DNA of 64,000 bases. It comes from an uncultured Paracoccaceae bacterium. GTDB taxonomy: Bacteria > Pseudomonadota > Alphaproteobacteria > Rhodobacterales > Rhodobacteraceae. A program made the translations under genes and the position numbers. Below are positions 24,417 to 34,824 of the stretch, one piece after another. The first letter of the stretch is position 1; every line of letters starts with the position of its first letter. The notes below the pieces were generated by a model. That model was not told where the DNA came from and searched no databases. It worked only from the letters and a program-made list of their open reading frames with translations. The stretch covers positions 1-64,000 of the forward strand of contig CANLDN010000005.1 in NCBI GenBank assembly GCA_947489445.1, in the 5' to 3' direction.

Positions 24417-25886
24417 TCAGCCTTCGTATTTATCGGCGATCAGCCGGTTGAGCGCCATCACGCCCCAGCCCGTCGCGCCCGCCGGTGCAAGCGCTGTTTC
24501 CGATTTCACGTTTGCGGTGCCCGCAATATCAAGATGACACCACGGCACATCGTCCTTCACAAACCGCCGCAAGAACTGGGCCGCAGTGATTGATCCCGCA
24601 TTGCGCCCACCGACATTCTTCATATCCGCAATCCGCGATTTGAGCAGTTCATCATAGGCCTTGCTCATCGGCAGGCGCCAGGCCCCTTCGCCCTCCGCGG
24701 CCGCCGCTTTGATGAAATCAGCACTCAACTCATCTGAATTGGAAAACACGCCCGCATTTTCATGACCCAAAGCCACAAGAATTGCACCGGTCAGCGTTGC
24801 CAGATTGATGATTCCCGATGGTTTGAACCGCTCTTGCGTGTACCAAAGCACATCGGCGAGCACCAACCGTCCTTCGGCGTCGGTATTGATGATCTCGACC
24901 GTGTCGCCCTTCATGGAGCGCACCACATCGCCCGGGCGCGTGGCAGAGCCTGACGGCATGTTTTCAACAAGACCGACCAGGCCAACAACATTCGCCTTGG
25001 CCTTGCGCAGCGCCAATGTACGCATCACGCCTGCCACAACACCGGCACCGCCCATATCGGCGGTCATGTCTTCCATGCCTGCGGGCGGTTTCAGGCTGAT
25101 GCCGCCAGTGTCAAACACCACGCCCTTGCCCACAAGGGCGAAGGGCGCGTCACCCTTCTTGCCGCCATTCCAAGACATGACCACCACCTTGGTCGGGCTG
25201 TCAGACCCCTGCCCCACACTCAAGAGCGTGCGCATCCCCAGCTTTTCCAGCGTGTCTTCTTCCAGAATTTCGACATCCAGACCCAATTCCTGCATCGCCG
25301 CAAGACGTGCCGCAAAATCATTCGTTGTCAGCACATTGGCCGGTTCATTCGTCAGATCGCGTGTGAAAAACACACCTTCCGCGATCGCAGCCATAGGGGC
25401 CGCTGATTTTGCCACCACTTCGGGCTTTGACACCATGAACGTCACATCACCGCCCGGCTTCTTTTCATCTGTCTTATGGGCGTCAAATTTGTACCCGCGC
25501 AGCGCCAACCCCAGCGCAATCTCATCCGCGCGGTTGATACTGCCCGCCATGACCAACAAATCAGCGGTACCTTGCGCCTTGGCCAGCGCGGCCCCCGCTT
25601 TGCGCGCGTCCTGACTGTCAGGGCGGCGGCTCAGCTTGACGACCAACACAGCCGCCGCCGCCATCCCCGCCGGAAACGCCATGACAGACACATCACCCGG
25701 GGTCTTTTTGACGAAGGTCTCGCTTTCAACCAAACGCGCTACCGCCTTGCGGGTCAGCGTGTTCACCTTGCGTGCACCGGCATCAAGTTTGCCATCATCC
25801 CCCACAAACACCACAACCTTACCAGCAGCACCTGCGACGGCATCAAGATCGACATCTTTGAACTGAATTTCAGTGGGGGTTGTCAT
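24417..25886 (-). CDS. pepA: leucyl aminopeptidase PepA
   Basis: A 489-residue M17 di-metal aminopeptidase. The metal and catalytic region includes GKGVVFDTGGISLKPPAGM near residue 255 and the family signature NTDAEGRLVLAD near residue 335; both catalytic Lys and Arg positions are present. It removes N-terminal residues, preferably Leu, from peptides in the cytoplasm. Its promoter lies in the 140-base region shared with the divergent lptF. Confidence 0.97.
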   Translation of the reverse strand: MTTPTEIQFKDVDLDAVAGAAGKVVVFVGDDGKLDAGARKVNTLTRKAVARLVESETFVKKTPGDVSVMAFPAGMAAAAVLVVKLSRRPDSQDARKAGAALAKAQGTADLLVMAGSINRADEIALGLALRGYKFDAHKTDEKKPGGDVTFMVSKPEVVAKSAAPMAAIAEGVFFTRDLTNEPANVLTTNDFAARLAAMQELGLDVEILEEDTLEKLGMRTLLSVGQGSDSPTKVVVMSWNGGKKGDAPFALVGKGVVFDTGGISLKPPAGMEDMTADMGGAGVVAGVMRTLALRKAKANVVGLVGLVENMPSGSATRPGDVVRSMKGDTVEIINTDAEGRLVLADVLWYTQERFKPSGIINLATLTGAILVALGHENAGVFSNSDELSADFIKAAAAEGEGAWRLPMSKAYDELLKSRIADMKNVGGRNAGSITAAQFLRRFVKDDVPWCHLDIAGTANVKSETALAPAGATGWGVMALNRLIADKYEG

Positions 25887-26027
25887 GGGAGCTCCTTATG
25901 AAAAGACATTGGTATGGGGCAATAGGTAGCCCGCAACCCGACCATTGACCAGATAGCTGTTCAATCCGCCGCAGTGATAGGCTAGCTTGGCGCAAATCAG
26001 GCAGGCATACCCATAAAGGACGCATCA

Positions 26028-27158
26028 TTGGCACGATTTGACAGATACATGCTGTCGCAACTGATGGTGTTGTTTGGCTTTTTCAGCCTGGTGCTGGTGC
26101 TGGTTTATTGGATCAACCGGGCCGTGGTTTTGTTCGATCAACTTATTGCCGATGGCCAATCGGCAACCGTGTTTTTAGAGTTTACGGCCCTGTCACTGCC
26201 ATCGGTCATCCGGCTCGCCCTGCCCTTGGCGGCGTTCGCGGCCTCAGTCTATGTCACCAACCGCATGACAACCGAATCCGAACTCGTCGTCGTACAGGCC
26301 ACCGGCTACTCGGCATTCCGACTTGCACGCCCGGTGCTTTACTTTGGGTTGGTCGTCGCCGCCCTGATGTCGATCCTGATGCATTTTTTGGTCCCGATGA
26401 GCAGCGCGCGTCTGGCCGAACGGCAGGCTGATATCGCCCAGAACGTCACCGCACGGCTACTGACCGAAGGGCAGTTCATCGAACCAATGCGCGGTGTCAC
26501 CTTCTACATCCGTGAAATTACGCCAGCGGGTGAGTTGCAGGATATTTTCCTGTCAGACAATCGCAACGCCGACGAACAAGTCACCTACACCGCCGCACAG
26601 GCTTTTCTGGTGCGGGACGCCGACAAAACGCAATTGGTGATGATTGACGGGCTGGCACAAACATTGCGCACAGAGGATCAAAGACTTTTCACCACATCCT
26701 TCGACGACTTTGCCTACAATATCGACGGTCTGATCACCGCGAATACCCGCAAGGGACGACGCGACTCGCATCTGTCCACGATGGAACTGCTCCGCGCATC
26801 AGAGGCCGTGCAGCAGGAAACTGGGCGGAGTGCTGCGCGGCTGATCTCCCGCGCGCATGACCGGTTCAGCCAGGCGATATTGGGAACGGTCGCGGCATTG
26901 CTGGGTTTTGCAACCCTGCTGGTGGGCGGGTTCAGCCGCTTCGGGGTCTGGCGACAAATCGTTGCAGCCATCTTTTTGATCGTTGTGGTCAAGGCGATGG
27001 AGACAGCAGGTCTGAACATGGCGCGCAGTGACGAACGGCTCTGGTTTGCGACTTACCTGCCCGGTGTCGCTGGCTTCTTCATCGTCTGGTGCCTGCTATT
27101 CGCTGCAAGCCGTCCTTATCTGTTTAAACGCCGGATCAAGGATACCGCAGCCCCATGA
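26028..27158 (+). CDS. lptF: LPS export permease LptF
   Basis: A 376-residue YjgP/YjgQ permease, part of the inner-membrane LptB2FG extractor of lipopolysaccharide. Three N-terminal helices, a periplasmic beta-jellyroll domain (about residues 130-260) and three C-terminal helices are visible. The start is TTG at 26028 (then GCACGATTTGAC) with AAGGA upstream; the usual N-terminus RFDRYMLSQL begins two codons later. It is coupled to lptG by ATGA. The LptB ATPase is not in the window. Confidence 0.95.
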   Translation: MARFDRYMLSQLMVLFGFFSLVLVLVYWINRAVVLFDQLIADGQSATVFLEFTALSLPSVIRLALPLAAFAASVYVTNRMTTESELVVVQATGYSAFRLARPVLYFGLVVAALMSILMHFLVPMSSARLAERQADIAQNVTARLLTEGQFIEPMRGVTFYIREITPAGELQDIFLSDNRNADEQVTYTAAQAFLVRDADKTQLVMIDGLAQTLRTEDQRLFTTSFDDFAYNIDGLITANTRKGRRDSHLSTMELLRASEAVQQETGRSAARLISRAHDRFSQAILGTVAALLGFATLLVGGFSRFGVWRQIVAAIFLIVVVKAMETAGLNMARSDERLWFATYLPGVAGFFIVWCLLFAASRPYLFKRRIKDTAAP

Positions 27159-28249
27159 TCTTGCACCGCTATTTCGCCCGTCGGTTTCTATTCACCTTTC
27201 TAGGGGTGTTCGCAGTCTTCTTTCTGATCATGATGTTCCTTGATCTGGTCGAACAGCTCCGCCGCTATGCGACCGCGGATGCCAGTTTTTTCGATATCCT
27301 GACGCTGACCCTGCTCAATGTTCCGCAAGGCATCTACCGGATCATGCCGCTGATCATGATCCTCGCCACCATCGCGCTTTTTCTGGGGCTGGCACGCTCG
27401 TCCGAAATGGTTGTGACACGGGCGGCTGGCCGATCAGCTTTACGAGCCCTCGCAGCACCGCTCGCGGTGGCGCTGATGATCGGGCTTTTATCCGTGGCTA
27501 TCCTGAACCCCATCGTCGCGGGCACATCCAAGGAATACGAGGCGCGGGGCGACGCCTTGCGCGGCGACAGCTCTGTTTTATCGATTGGGTCGTCGGGCCT
27601 GTGGCTGCGCCAAGGCAGCGCCGCAGGTCAAACCGTGATCCGGGCGCAAAGCGCCAATCTCGACGGGACAGAGCTAACCGGTGTGACCTTCATGACATTC
27701 GCGGATGGCGGCGAACCGGCACAGCGCGTGGATGCGAGCGCGGCGCGTCTTGTTACTGGTGCATGGATGCTCGAAGATGCCAAATCCTGGCAACTAAAAG
27801 GTGAAACCACACCAGAGGCTGCGGCAAGTCTGCATGACACCTTACGCATTCCGTCCACCCTGACCCCCGACCAGATCCGGGACAGTTTCGGCACGCCATC
27901 ATCCATCCCGATCTGGGAACTGCCCGCCTTTATCGACCGCTTACGCACCGCTGGCTTTTCGGCCCAACGGCATCTGGTCTGGTTTCATGGCGAACTGGCG
28001 CTGCCGGTCTTTCTTGTCTCCATGGTCATGATCGGGGCCAGTTTCACGTTGCGCCATCAACGGGGGGGACGCACAGGCATGATGGTGATGTTCGCCATCC
28101 TGCTGGCCTTCATCATCTATTTCATCCGCAATTTCGCGCAGGTGCTTGGTGAAAACGGGCAACTGCCCGCCGTTCTCGCCGCATGGGCCCCGCCACTTGC
28201 GGCAATTGGCCTTTCGCTTGGGTTTCTTTTGCATAACGAGGACGGGTAA
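27155..28249 (+). CDS. lptG: LPS export permease LptG
   Basis: A 364-residue YjgP/YjgQ permease that pairs with LptF. It begins MILHRYFARRFLFTFLGVFAVFFL, has the N-terminal helices, a periplasmic jellyroll domain at about residues 125-250, and C-terminal helices ending WAPPLAAIGLSLGFLL. It overlaps lptF by four bases and lptD by one base (TAATG). Confidence 0.95.
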   Translation: MILHRYFARRFLFTFLGVFAVFFLIMMFLDLVEQLRRYATADASFFDILTLTLLNVPQGIYRIMPLIMILATIALFLGLARSSEMVVTRAAGRSALRALAAPLAVALMIGLLSVAILNPIVAGTSKEYEARGDALRGDSSVLSIGSSGLWLRQGSAAGQTVIRAQSANLDGTELTGVTFMTFADGGEPAQRVDASAARLVTGAWMLEDAKSWQLKGETTPEAAASLHDTLRIPSTLTPDQIRDSFGTPSSIPIWELPAFIDRLRTAGFSAQRHLVWFHGELALPVFLVSMVMIGASFTLRHQRGGRTGMMVMFAILLAFIIYFIRNFAQVLGENGQLPAVLAAWAPPLAAIGLSLGFLLHNEDG

Positions 28250-30345
28250 TGCGCCTCGCAGTTTTTGTGTTGCTGTTGCTGCCGCATTTCGGCTTTGCGC
28301 AAGGGGCGGCAACCCTGGTGGCCGATACGGTGACATTGAATGCCGATGAGCAGTTGATTGCCAGCGGCAATGTCGAAGTGATCTACCTCGACACACGGCT
28401 GACAGCGACGCGGATCATCTATGACCAGTCCGGCGACCAGTTGATCATCGAAGGGCCAATCTTCATTCGGGCCGCCGACGGGACCATTCTGACAGCAACA
28501 CGCGCCGAACTGGATCCACGCCTTGAAAACGGCATCCTGCAAGGGGCGCGGCTAGTGCTGGACCAACAACTGCAACTGGCCGCCAACCAGATCGACCGGC
28601 GCGACGGGCGCTATTCACAGCTTTACAAGACCGCCGCAACCTCCTGTCAGGTCTGCGGGACCAAGGCGCCACTCTGGGACATTCGGGCAGAACGGGTCAT
28701 ACATGATGAGGTAGAGCAGCAGCTGTATTTCGAAAATGCGACCTTTAGGATCCGGGGGGTTCCCGTGGCCTGGCTACCGCGCATGCGACTGCCTGACCCG
28801 ACACTGGACCGGGCAACAGGTTTCCTGATCCCACAGCCACGCAACAACAGCCAGTTAGGGCTTGGCCTGAAAGTTCCGTATTTTATCAAGCTTGGCGACT
28901 ATAACGATGTGACCTTCACGCCCTATCTCTCGCCCGAAACCCGCACGCTGGAAGTGATCTACAGACAAGCCTTTGCCAATGGCGACCTGCGCATCGAAGG
29001 GGCCGCCAGCGATGATACGCTACAGGGTCAGGACCGGTCCTATATCTTTGCCGAAGGACGATTTGACCTCGCCGATGAGTATCAGCTGCGCTTCGATATC
29101 GAAGCCGTCAGCGACCCGGCCTATCTGTTGGAATACGGCTATTCTGACAAAGACCGGCTCGACAGCGCAATCGGACTTTTGCGGGTGACCGATGCAAGCC
29201 TGTTTCAGACACAGTTCACCTATTATCAGACCTTGCGGGATGACGAATCAAACTCGTCACTGCCACCCATCGTTGCCGATCTGAATTACGAAACGCGGGT
29301 CGCGCCGGGTTTTGGCGGCACCCTGACGCTCAGCGGTGGGTTTGATACGGCCTATCGGTACAGCGATGTCGATGGTGACGCGGGCCGTGACCTGACACGG
29401 GCGGGCGGGCAGGTGCAATGGCGCGACGCCCGGGTGTTGTCCGGCGGGGTCGTAGCATCGGCCCAAACCGGGCTACGGGCCGACATCTACAACGTCAATG
29501 ATGACACAGCCTTTGCCGAAAACGACATCCGCGTTGTGCCGACACTGGGGGTCGACTTGCGTTGGCCATTGGGGCGGCAAATCGCGGGTGGTGCATCACA
29601 TCTGATTGAACCGACGATCGCCATCAGTTGGGCCGACAGCTTTGGCGGTACGCCCCCAAACGAAGACAGCACCCGCAGCGAGTTTGATGAAGCAAACCTG
29701 TTTTCCGCCTCGCACTTCGTCGGCGAGGATGCGGTCGAGACGGGATCAAAGGCCGCATTTGGCATCAGGTGGACGCGTAACGGGGCGGCAGGCACAACAT
29801 CCACACTGACCGCAGGGCGGATATTACGCGACCAAAACGTGGACGGGTTCACGCGCTCGTCCGGTCTGGATGGCATGCAATCTGATTGGCTGATCGCAGG
29901 TCAAATCCTCACCCCGGACGGGTTTTTGATTGATGCGCGAACACTGGTTGACGACAATAACGGGTTGAACCAGGCAGTGGCGCGCCTTGCGTGGCAAAAC
30001 GATACCGTGTTGCTGGCGGCGGACTACATCTGGCAAAGCAAAGACGCGGCCGAAGACCGACCAGCCACAATTTCGGAATGGACGCTCGACGCAGATTTCG
30101 TGCTGAGCGATGCGTGGTCGCTGAGCATGGACGCGCGTTACGACGTGGCCGCCGACCGGCCTGTACGCGGCGGGATCGGGTTGGAATGGCGAAACGAATG
30201 CGTGACCGTGGGCGTTTCGGCCTCGCGCCGATACACGTCTTCAACTACGGTTGAACCAACGACGACTTCTGGGATAAGCATCGCGCTGAACGGCTTTTCC
30301 GCCGGTCGCTCGGGCGGCGGCCCGGCCGCAGCTTGCAAAAACTGA
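28249..30345 (+). CDS. lptD: outer-membrane LPS assembly protein LptD
   Basis: A 698-residue LptD (OstA), the barrel that inserts LPS into the outer leaflet with LptE. A signal peptide (MRLAVFVLLLLPHFGFAQG) precedes an OstA/LptA-like jellyroll (about residues 25-110: VADTVTLNADEQLIASGNVE). A Cys-x-x-Cys pair follows (TSCQVCGTKAPLW near residue 130), then the barrel to the C-terminus, where a third cysteine lies in RNECVTVGV and a fourth near the end (AACKN), consistent with the disulfide-linked LptD architecture. No LptE-like gene is seen nearby. Confidence 0.95.
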   Translation: MRLAVFVLLLLPHFGFAQGAATLVADTVTLNADEQLIASGNVEVIYLDTRLTATRIIYDQSGDQLIIEGPIFIRAADGTILTATRAELDPRLENGILQGARLVLDQQLQLAANQIDRRDGRYSQLYKTAATSCQVCGTKAPLWDIRAERVIHDEVEQQLYFENATFRIRGVPVAWLPRMRLPDPTLDRATGFLIPQPRNNSQLGLGLKVPYFIKLGDYNDVTFTPYLSPETRTLEVIYRQAFANGDLRIEGAASDDTLQGQDRSYIFAEGRFDLADEYQLRFDIEAVSDPAYLLEYGYSDKDRLDSAIGLLRVTDASLFQTQFTYYQTLRDDESNSSLPPIVADLNYETRVAPGFGGTLTLSGGFDTAYRYSDVDGDAGRDLTRAGGQVQWRDARVLSGGVVASAQTGLRADIYNVNDDTAFAENDIRVVPTLGVDLRWPLGRQIAGGASHLIEPTIAISWADSFGGTPPNEDSTRSEFDEANLFSASHFVGEDAVETGSKAAFGIRWTRNGAAGTTSTLTAGRILRDQNVDGFTRSSGLDGMQSDWLIAGQILTPDGFLIDARTLVDDNNGLNQAVARLAWQNDTVLLAADYIWQSKDAAEDRPATISEWTLDADFVLSDAWSLSMDARYDVAADRPVRGGIGLEWRNECVTVGVSASRRYTSSTTVEPTTTSGISIALNGFSAGRSGGGPAAACKN

Positions 30346-30364
30346 ATGAATGACGAGGACCTGA

Positions 30365-31588
30365 ATGCGCGCATTTTCCAAACTGGCTGTCTTTCTGGCA
30401 TGGACGCTGACGTTCTGCCTTGGCACTGCGGCTGTTGGACAAGGGCAACTGACCCCTGTCATTACCGTCAACGACCGGGTCATCACACAGTTTGAACTCA
30501 ACCAGCGAAAGCTTTTGCTCGAACTGTTTCGTACACCGGGCGACCTGGACGAACTTGCGCGCAGCGGGTTGATCGAAGACCGGCTCAAGCAACAGGAGCT
30601 GGACCGGTTCGGCATCGCCCTGAGCGATGAGGCGCTGCAATCAGCGTTGGAAGAATTCGCGGGTCGGGCGAACATGAACCTGTCACAGTTCAACCGCATG
30701 CTCGGCCAAAACAATATTGATCCCAGCACCTTGCGTGATTTTGTACAGATCGGCGTGGCATGGCGCGACTATATCCGCAGCCGTTTCAGCCGTCAGGTGC
30801 GGGTCACCGATGCCGATGTGGATCGCGCCCTGTCCGGCCAAGGCAACAGCACATCCGAGATCGAGGTGCTTTTGTCCGAAATCATCATCCCCGCACCACC
30901 CCCACAAGCCGCACAGGCCCAAGCTGTCGCCGAACGTATTTCACAGTTGCGGTCGTTTGCACGGTTTGAGGCCGCAGCCCGCGAGGTTTCAGCACTGCCA
31001 TCACGCGACGATGGCGGACGTCTGGGATGGCTGCCAATCACCAACTATCCGCCGCAGATACGCAGTATCTTACTTGATCTGCGTCCGGGCGAGGTGACAG
31101 CGCCCATCGGGATCACCAATGGTGTGGCCCTGTTCCAAATGCGCGGCATCCGCGAAGTTGTGCGGCGTACACCACCGCCGGTCAGCATCGATTTTGCGGT
31201 TTATTATATTGATGGCGGACGTTCATCGAAGGGGTTAACGACAGCGGCACAGGTCGCGTCGCAGATCGACACCTGCGATGACCTATACGGTGTCGCCCGC
31301 AACCAACCGGCAGAGGTGCTGGACCGCAAAGATCGTGCTCTTTCTGAAATATCAGATGATATCGCGCTTGAACTGGCCCGTCTTGATCCGGGCGAAGTGT
31401 CCTATAACCTGACCCGTCACAATGGTGAAACACTTGTTTTCCTCATGCTTTGCAGCCGCACAAATGCTGGCCAGCAAGGGCGCGATCCGGATGCGGTACG
31501 CAACCAAATCCGTGGCCAGCGATTGACTGGTCTGGCCGACGCCCTGCTCGAGGATTTGCGCGCTTCGGCGGTTATCACCGGACGATGA
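30365..31588 (+). CDS. surA: periplasmic chaperone / peptidyl-prolyl isomerase SurA
   Basis: A 407-residue periplasmic protein with a signal peptide (LAVFLAWTLTFCLGTAAVGQG). The SurA N-terminal helical domain covers about residues 30-170 (ITQFELNQRKLLLELF), followed by a parvulin (PpiC) domain around residues 180-280 containing DGGRLGWLPI and a degenerate C-terminal part. It escorts outer-membrane proteins such as LptD. It follows lptD by 19 bases and overlaps pdxA as ATGA. Confidence 0.92.
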   Translation: MRAFSKLAVFLAWTLTFCLGTAAVGQGQLTPVITVNDRVITQFELNQRKLLLELFRTPGDLDELARSGLIEDRLKQQELDRFGIALSDEALQSALEEFAGRANMNLSQFNRMLGQNNIDPSTLRDFVQIGVAWRDYIRSRFSRQVRVTDADVDRALSGQGNSTSEIEVLLSEIIIPAPPPQAAQAQAVAERISQLRSFARFEAAAREVSALPSRDDGGRLGWLPITNYPPQIRSILLDLRPGEVTAPIGITNGVALFQMRGIREVVRRTPPPVSIDFAVYYIDGGRSSKGLTTAAQVASQIDTCDDLYGVARNQPAEVLDRKDRALSEISDDIALELARLDPGEVSYNLTRHNGETLVFLMLCSRTNAGQQGRDPDAVRNQIRGQRLTGLADALLEDLRASAVITGR

Positions 31589-32550
31589 AACCCATCGCGA
31601 TCAGTTGCGGGGAACCTGCGGGGATCGGCCCGGAAATCGCTGTCGCCGCCTGGCAACAGCTCAAGACTGAATACCCGCTTTTGTGGATCGGCGATCCAAA
31701 CCACCTGCCCGACGGCACAGTGTTCCAGCCTGTCAGCAAGGCAGAGGACGCAAAATCGGTCTCACCTCACAGCTTTGCAGTCCTCGCCCGCGATTTTGGC
31801 CCTTCTGCCACGCCTGGCACGGCCAACGCAGCCCACGCGCAGGGTGTGATTGATGCGATCGCGACCGGCGTTGATCTCGTGACATCCGGCGGCGCCAGCG
31901 CGCTTTGCACTGCTCCCATTCACAAGGCTGCCCTGATCGACGGGGCCGGTTTCGCTTATCCCGGCCATACCGAGTATCTGGCCGCATTGGCTGACACAGA
32001 CCGCGTTGTGATGATGCTGGCCTGCGATCAACTGCGCGTTGTGCCCACCACTATCCACATTCCGCTGGAACAGGTGGCCACAAATCTGACCGCCAGCCTG
32101 CTCACTGATACGCTCCTAATCACACATGCCGCCTTACGTCTTGATTTTGGTATCGCCAATCCACGCATCGCCGTCGCGGGTCTGAACCCCCATGCGGGGG
32201 AAGATGGCAAGATGGGTACCGAAGAAATGGACATGATCGCGCCTGTCCTGACCTCACTGCGGTCCCAAGGTATGAATGTGACCGGACCACTCTCTGCAGA
32301 CACCATGTTTCACGTCGGCGCGCGCGCGCAATATGATGTGGCCGTCTGCATGTACCATGATCAGGCACTCATCCCGATCAAGACGCTCGACTTCTCTGGT
32401 GGGGTCAACGTCACGCTGGGGTTACCCTTCATTCGTACCTCGCCAGACCACGGCACCGCCTTTGACATCGCGGGCCAGGGCAAGGCCGATGCGACATCCA
32501 TGATCGCAGCCATCCGCATGGCCGCCCAGATGGCCGATGCACGCGGATGA
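31585..32550 (+). CDS. pdxA: 4-hydroxythreonine-4-phosphate dehydrogenase PdxA
   Basis: A 321-residue NAD-dependent enzyme of the DXP-dependent pyridoxal phosphate pathway. The N-terminus [14 protein letters not shown] is diagnostic. Metal ligands are the histidines in GHTEYLA, TTIHIPL and [20 protein letters not shown] is also conserved. The start at 31585 overlaps the surA stop (ATGA), so an upstream extension inside surA is rejected. The order surA-pdxA-rsmA is the classic one. Confidence 0.97.
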   Translation: MKPIAISCGEPAGIGPEIAVAAWQQLKTEYPLLWIGDPNHLPDGTVFQPVSKAEDAKSVSPHSFAVLARDFGPSATPGTANAAHAQGVIDAIATGVDLVTSGGASALCTAPIHKAALIDGAGFAYPGHTEYLAALADTDRVVMMLACDQLRVVPTTIHIPLEQVATNLTASLLTDTLLITHAALRLDFGIANPRIAVAGLNPHAGEDGKMGTEEMDMIAPVLTSLRSQGMNVTGPLSADTMFHVGARAQYDVAVCMYHDQALIPIKTLDFSGGVNVTLGLPFIRTSPDHGTAFDIAGQGKADATSMIAAIRMAAQMADARG

Positions 32551-33386
32551 GCGGGATTGATGACCTCCCCCCCTTGCGCGACGTCATCGCCAAACACGAT
32601 CTTGCGGCCAAAAAATCGCTGGGGCAGAACTTCCTACTGGACCTGAACCTGACCGCAAAAATAGCACGGCTCGCCGGTGATCTCAGCAATGCAGACATCC
32701 TCGAAATCGGTCCCGGCCCCGGTGGCCTCACACGTGGTCTGCTCGCCGAAGGCGCACGCCGCGTTCTCGCCATCGAAAAAGACCCGCGCTGCATCCCTGC
32801 ACTGGCGGAAATCGCCGCGGCCTACCCCGGCAAACTGCAAACCATCAACGGCGACGCGCTCACCGTCAACCCGCTTGAGCACCTGTCAAAACCCATCAAA
32901 ATCGCGGCCAACCTCCCCTATAATGTTGGCACAGAACTGCTGGTGCGCTGGCTCACGCCACCCGAATGGCCGCCCTTCTGGGACAGCCTGACACTTATGT
33001 TCCAGCGCGAGGTCGCCCAGCGGATCGTGGCGACACCGGGCAGCAAGGCCTACGGACGGCTCGCGCTGCTGGCACAATGGCGCACTGACGCCAAAATCGT
33101 CATGGACCTGCCGCCAGAGGCGTTCAGCCCGCCCCCCAAGGTCAACTCTGCGGTGGTGCACCTGACCGCCCTGCCCGCCCCGCGCTACCCCGCCGACCCC
33201 GGCACTTTGAACAAGGTCGTGGCCGCCGCCTTCAACCAACGACGCAAAATGCTGCGCTCCGCGCTCAAATCCGTCAGCCCTGAAATCGAGGACCACCTGA
33301 TCGCAACAGGCATCAAACCCACCGAACGGGCCGAACAAGTCGATCTTGATGCCTTCTGCGCACTCGCACGATCCTTAGACGCATGA
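32547..33386 (+). CDS. rsmA: 16S rRNA dimethyladenosine transferase RsmA (KsgA)
   Basis: A 279-residue SAM-dependent methyltransferase that dimethylates two adjacent adenines near the 3' end of 16S rRNA. The SAM motif is [14 protein letters not shown] near residue 50, and the catalytic NLPYNVG is near residue 122. [13 protein letters not shown] in the C-terminal domain is also conserved. It overlaps pdxA by four bases and ends the operon; the next gene is convergent nine bases away. Confidence 0.97.
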   Translation: MSGIDDLPPLRDVIAKHDLAAKKSLGQNFLLDLNLTAKIARLAGDLSNADILEIGPGPGGLTRGLLAEGARRVLAIEKDPRCIPALAEIAAAYPGKLQTINGDALTVNPLEHLSKPIKIAANLPYNVGTELLVRWLTPPEWPPFWDSLTLMFQREVAQRIVATPGSKAYGRLALLAQWRTDAKIVMDLPPEAFSPPPKVNSAVVHLTALPAPRYPADPGTLNKVVAAAFNQRRKMLRSALKSVSPEIEDHLIATGIKPTERAEQVDLDAFCALARSLDA

Positions 33387-33395
33387 AACCAGACG

Positions 33396-34082
33396 TCAAA
33401 GACCGGGCATAAAACCCGTCATCAGCCAACGGCCATCGATGCGCTCAAACGTCACGCGATAATCGCCAATACCCAGCAAGTCAGCCCTGCGCAGATAGCC
33501 CAGCCGCCCATCGGTCAATCTGACTTCGACAAACGGCCCGTCACTCCAACGTGTCGCTTCGAAGCCGACGTTTTGCAGTGACGTCAGAACCGGTGCAACC
33601 AGTGATGGCCGCGCAAAGACAGGCTGGGGCGTAGGACCGGCGAAATATGTTGCAGCAATATCCCAATCGACATCGGACCAGTTGTCATCAAAGCCGGTTG
33701 TGACAAAACGGTCTTCATCGATAAACATGCCACCAGCCGCGCTTGAACGCGCCAACGCTTGCCAAAATTGCGCAGCATTTGGACCTGTCAAATTCGACAA
33801 CAAAACGTCGCGACGGCTTGGGCTGTCTGGCTCCAAAACCACCTCTGGCGCTGTTATTCGCTTGATAGCGGCAACGTCACGGGCAGCAGAAGCCGCGGCC
33901 AAAACCGCACGCGCCGTTTGGAAAGACACATCATCGGATCCTTGATCGACAAATGGCACCGTCACCTGTCGGGCCGCCTGAACCAAGTCGTCCGTATCAT
34001 CCGAAGCCGTTGAACAGGCAACTGCGATGACCAAAGCAAATCCAGCCGCCAGCAAATGTCTAAAACACTTCATATTTATCAT
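33396..34082 (-). CDS. lipoprotein with C-terminal SH3-like domain, paralogue 1
   Basis: A 228-residue predicted lipoprotein (VIAVACS lipobox near residue 23). The middle region contains ITAPEVVLEPD and LTGPNAAQFWQAL, and the C-terminal 70 residues have an SH3-like strand pattern (APVLTSLQNVGFEATRW and VRLTDGRLGYLRRADL). It is clearly paralogous to the next gene upstream. Function is unknown; SH3 domains of this kind often bind peptidoglycan. Confidence 0.75.
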   Translation of the reverse strand: MINMKCFRHLLAAGFALVIAVACSTASDDTDDLVQAARQVTVPFVDQGSDDVSFQTARAVLAAASAARDVAAIKRITAPEVVLEPDSPSRRDVLLSNLTGPNAAQFWQALARSSAAGGMFIDEDRFVTTGFDDNWSDVDWDIAATYFAGPTPQPVFARPSLVAPVLTSLQNVGFEATRWSDGPFVEVRLTDGRLGYLRRADLLGIGDYRVTFERIDGRWLMTGFMPGL

Positions 34083-34085
34083 TAA

Positions 34086-34796
34086 TCAGTCACCCGCGAT
34101 AAAATAGATCATCTGCCACACGCCATCACGTTTCTCAAACGTCGCGCGATAACCCACCAACGGCTGCAAATCGGCGGCGGCCATAAACCCGATCTCACCG
34201 TTTTTCAGCGATACCGCACGAAACTGATCCACACCATTCACCCGCGGCACGCCTGGATAGGGCGGGGCCTCAAAACCAACCTCCTGCAAGGTCATCAAAA
34301 CCGGCGTATCTGTTGCAGGTGCGGCATAAACCGGGCGCGGCGGCCCCACGACAAAGAATGTGTCAAACACATTCCAAGCGCCCGGAATGTCAGCGCGCCA
34401 GAAATACGGGGCGGCAAACGTGCCCGCGGCATCAAAGCGACCACCGCCAGTAACAGCCGCCTCCAACGCCTGCCAATAATCCTCACCCTGTTCAGGTCCA
34501 TTTGGCAAAGATGGCCCAGTCAAACGCTGCATCAGGGCGGCACGACCAGCCTCACCACCAAACGTCAGTTTGATCTCCGGCGCCGCCATCTGGCTGACAG
34601 CCTGCGCATCACGATCAGCAATCGCCGCCAGTAACTCCGCGCGCCAATCAAGAAACGCCTGGTCCTGCGCGGCCTCATCCGCAAATGGCGCAGAGACCAA
34701 ACCATTCACCAATGCGGTGCCATCGGTCACTGGCGGCGCGGCGGCAACACACCCAGCCAAAAACATCATCGCCAGTAGCAGTCGAAAACGCGTCAT
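34086..34796 (-). CDS. lipoprotein with C-terminal SH3-like domain, paralogue 2
   Basis: A 236-residue lipoprotein (MMFLAGC lipobox). Shared blocks with its neighbour are APEIKLTFGGEAGRAALMQR, LTGP, YWQALEAA, PVLMTLQEVGFEA and GEIGFMAAADLQPLVGYRATFE. The start is the ATG at 34796, where the signal peptide begins; the same frame is open far upstream but without protein-like sequence. Three bases separate it from paralogue 1, so they form an operon. Confidence 0.75.
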   Translation of the reverse strand: MTRFRLLLAMMFLAGCVAAAPPVTDGTALVNGLVSAPFADEAAQDQAFLDWRAELLAAIADRDAQAVSQMAAPEIKLTFGGEAGRAALMQRLTGPSLPNGPEQGEDYWQALEAAVTGGGRFDAAGTFAAPYFWRADIPGAWNVFDTFFVVGPPRPVYAAPATDTPVLMTLQEVGFEAPPYPGVPRVNGVDQFRAVSLKNGEIGFMAAADLQPLVGYRATFEKRDGVWQMIYFIAGD

Positions 34797-34824
34797 AAAT
34801 CCATCCCCGTTGAGACCCGACGAT

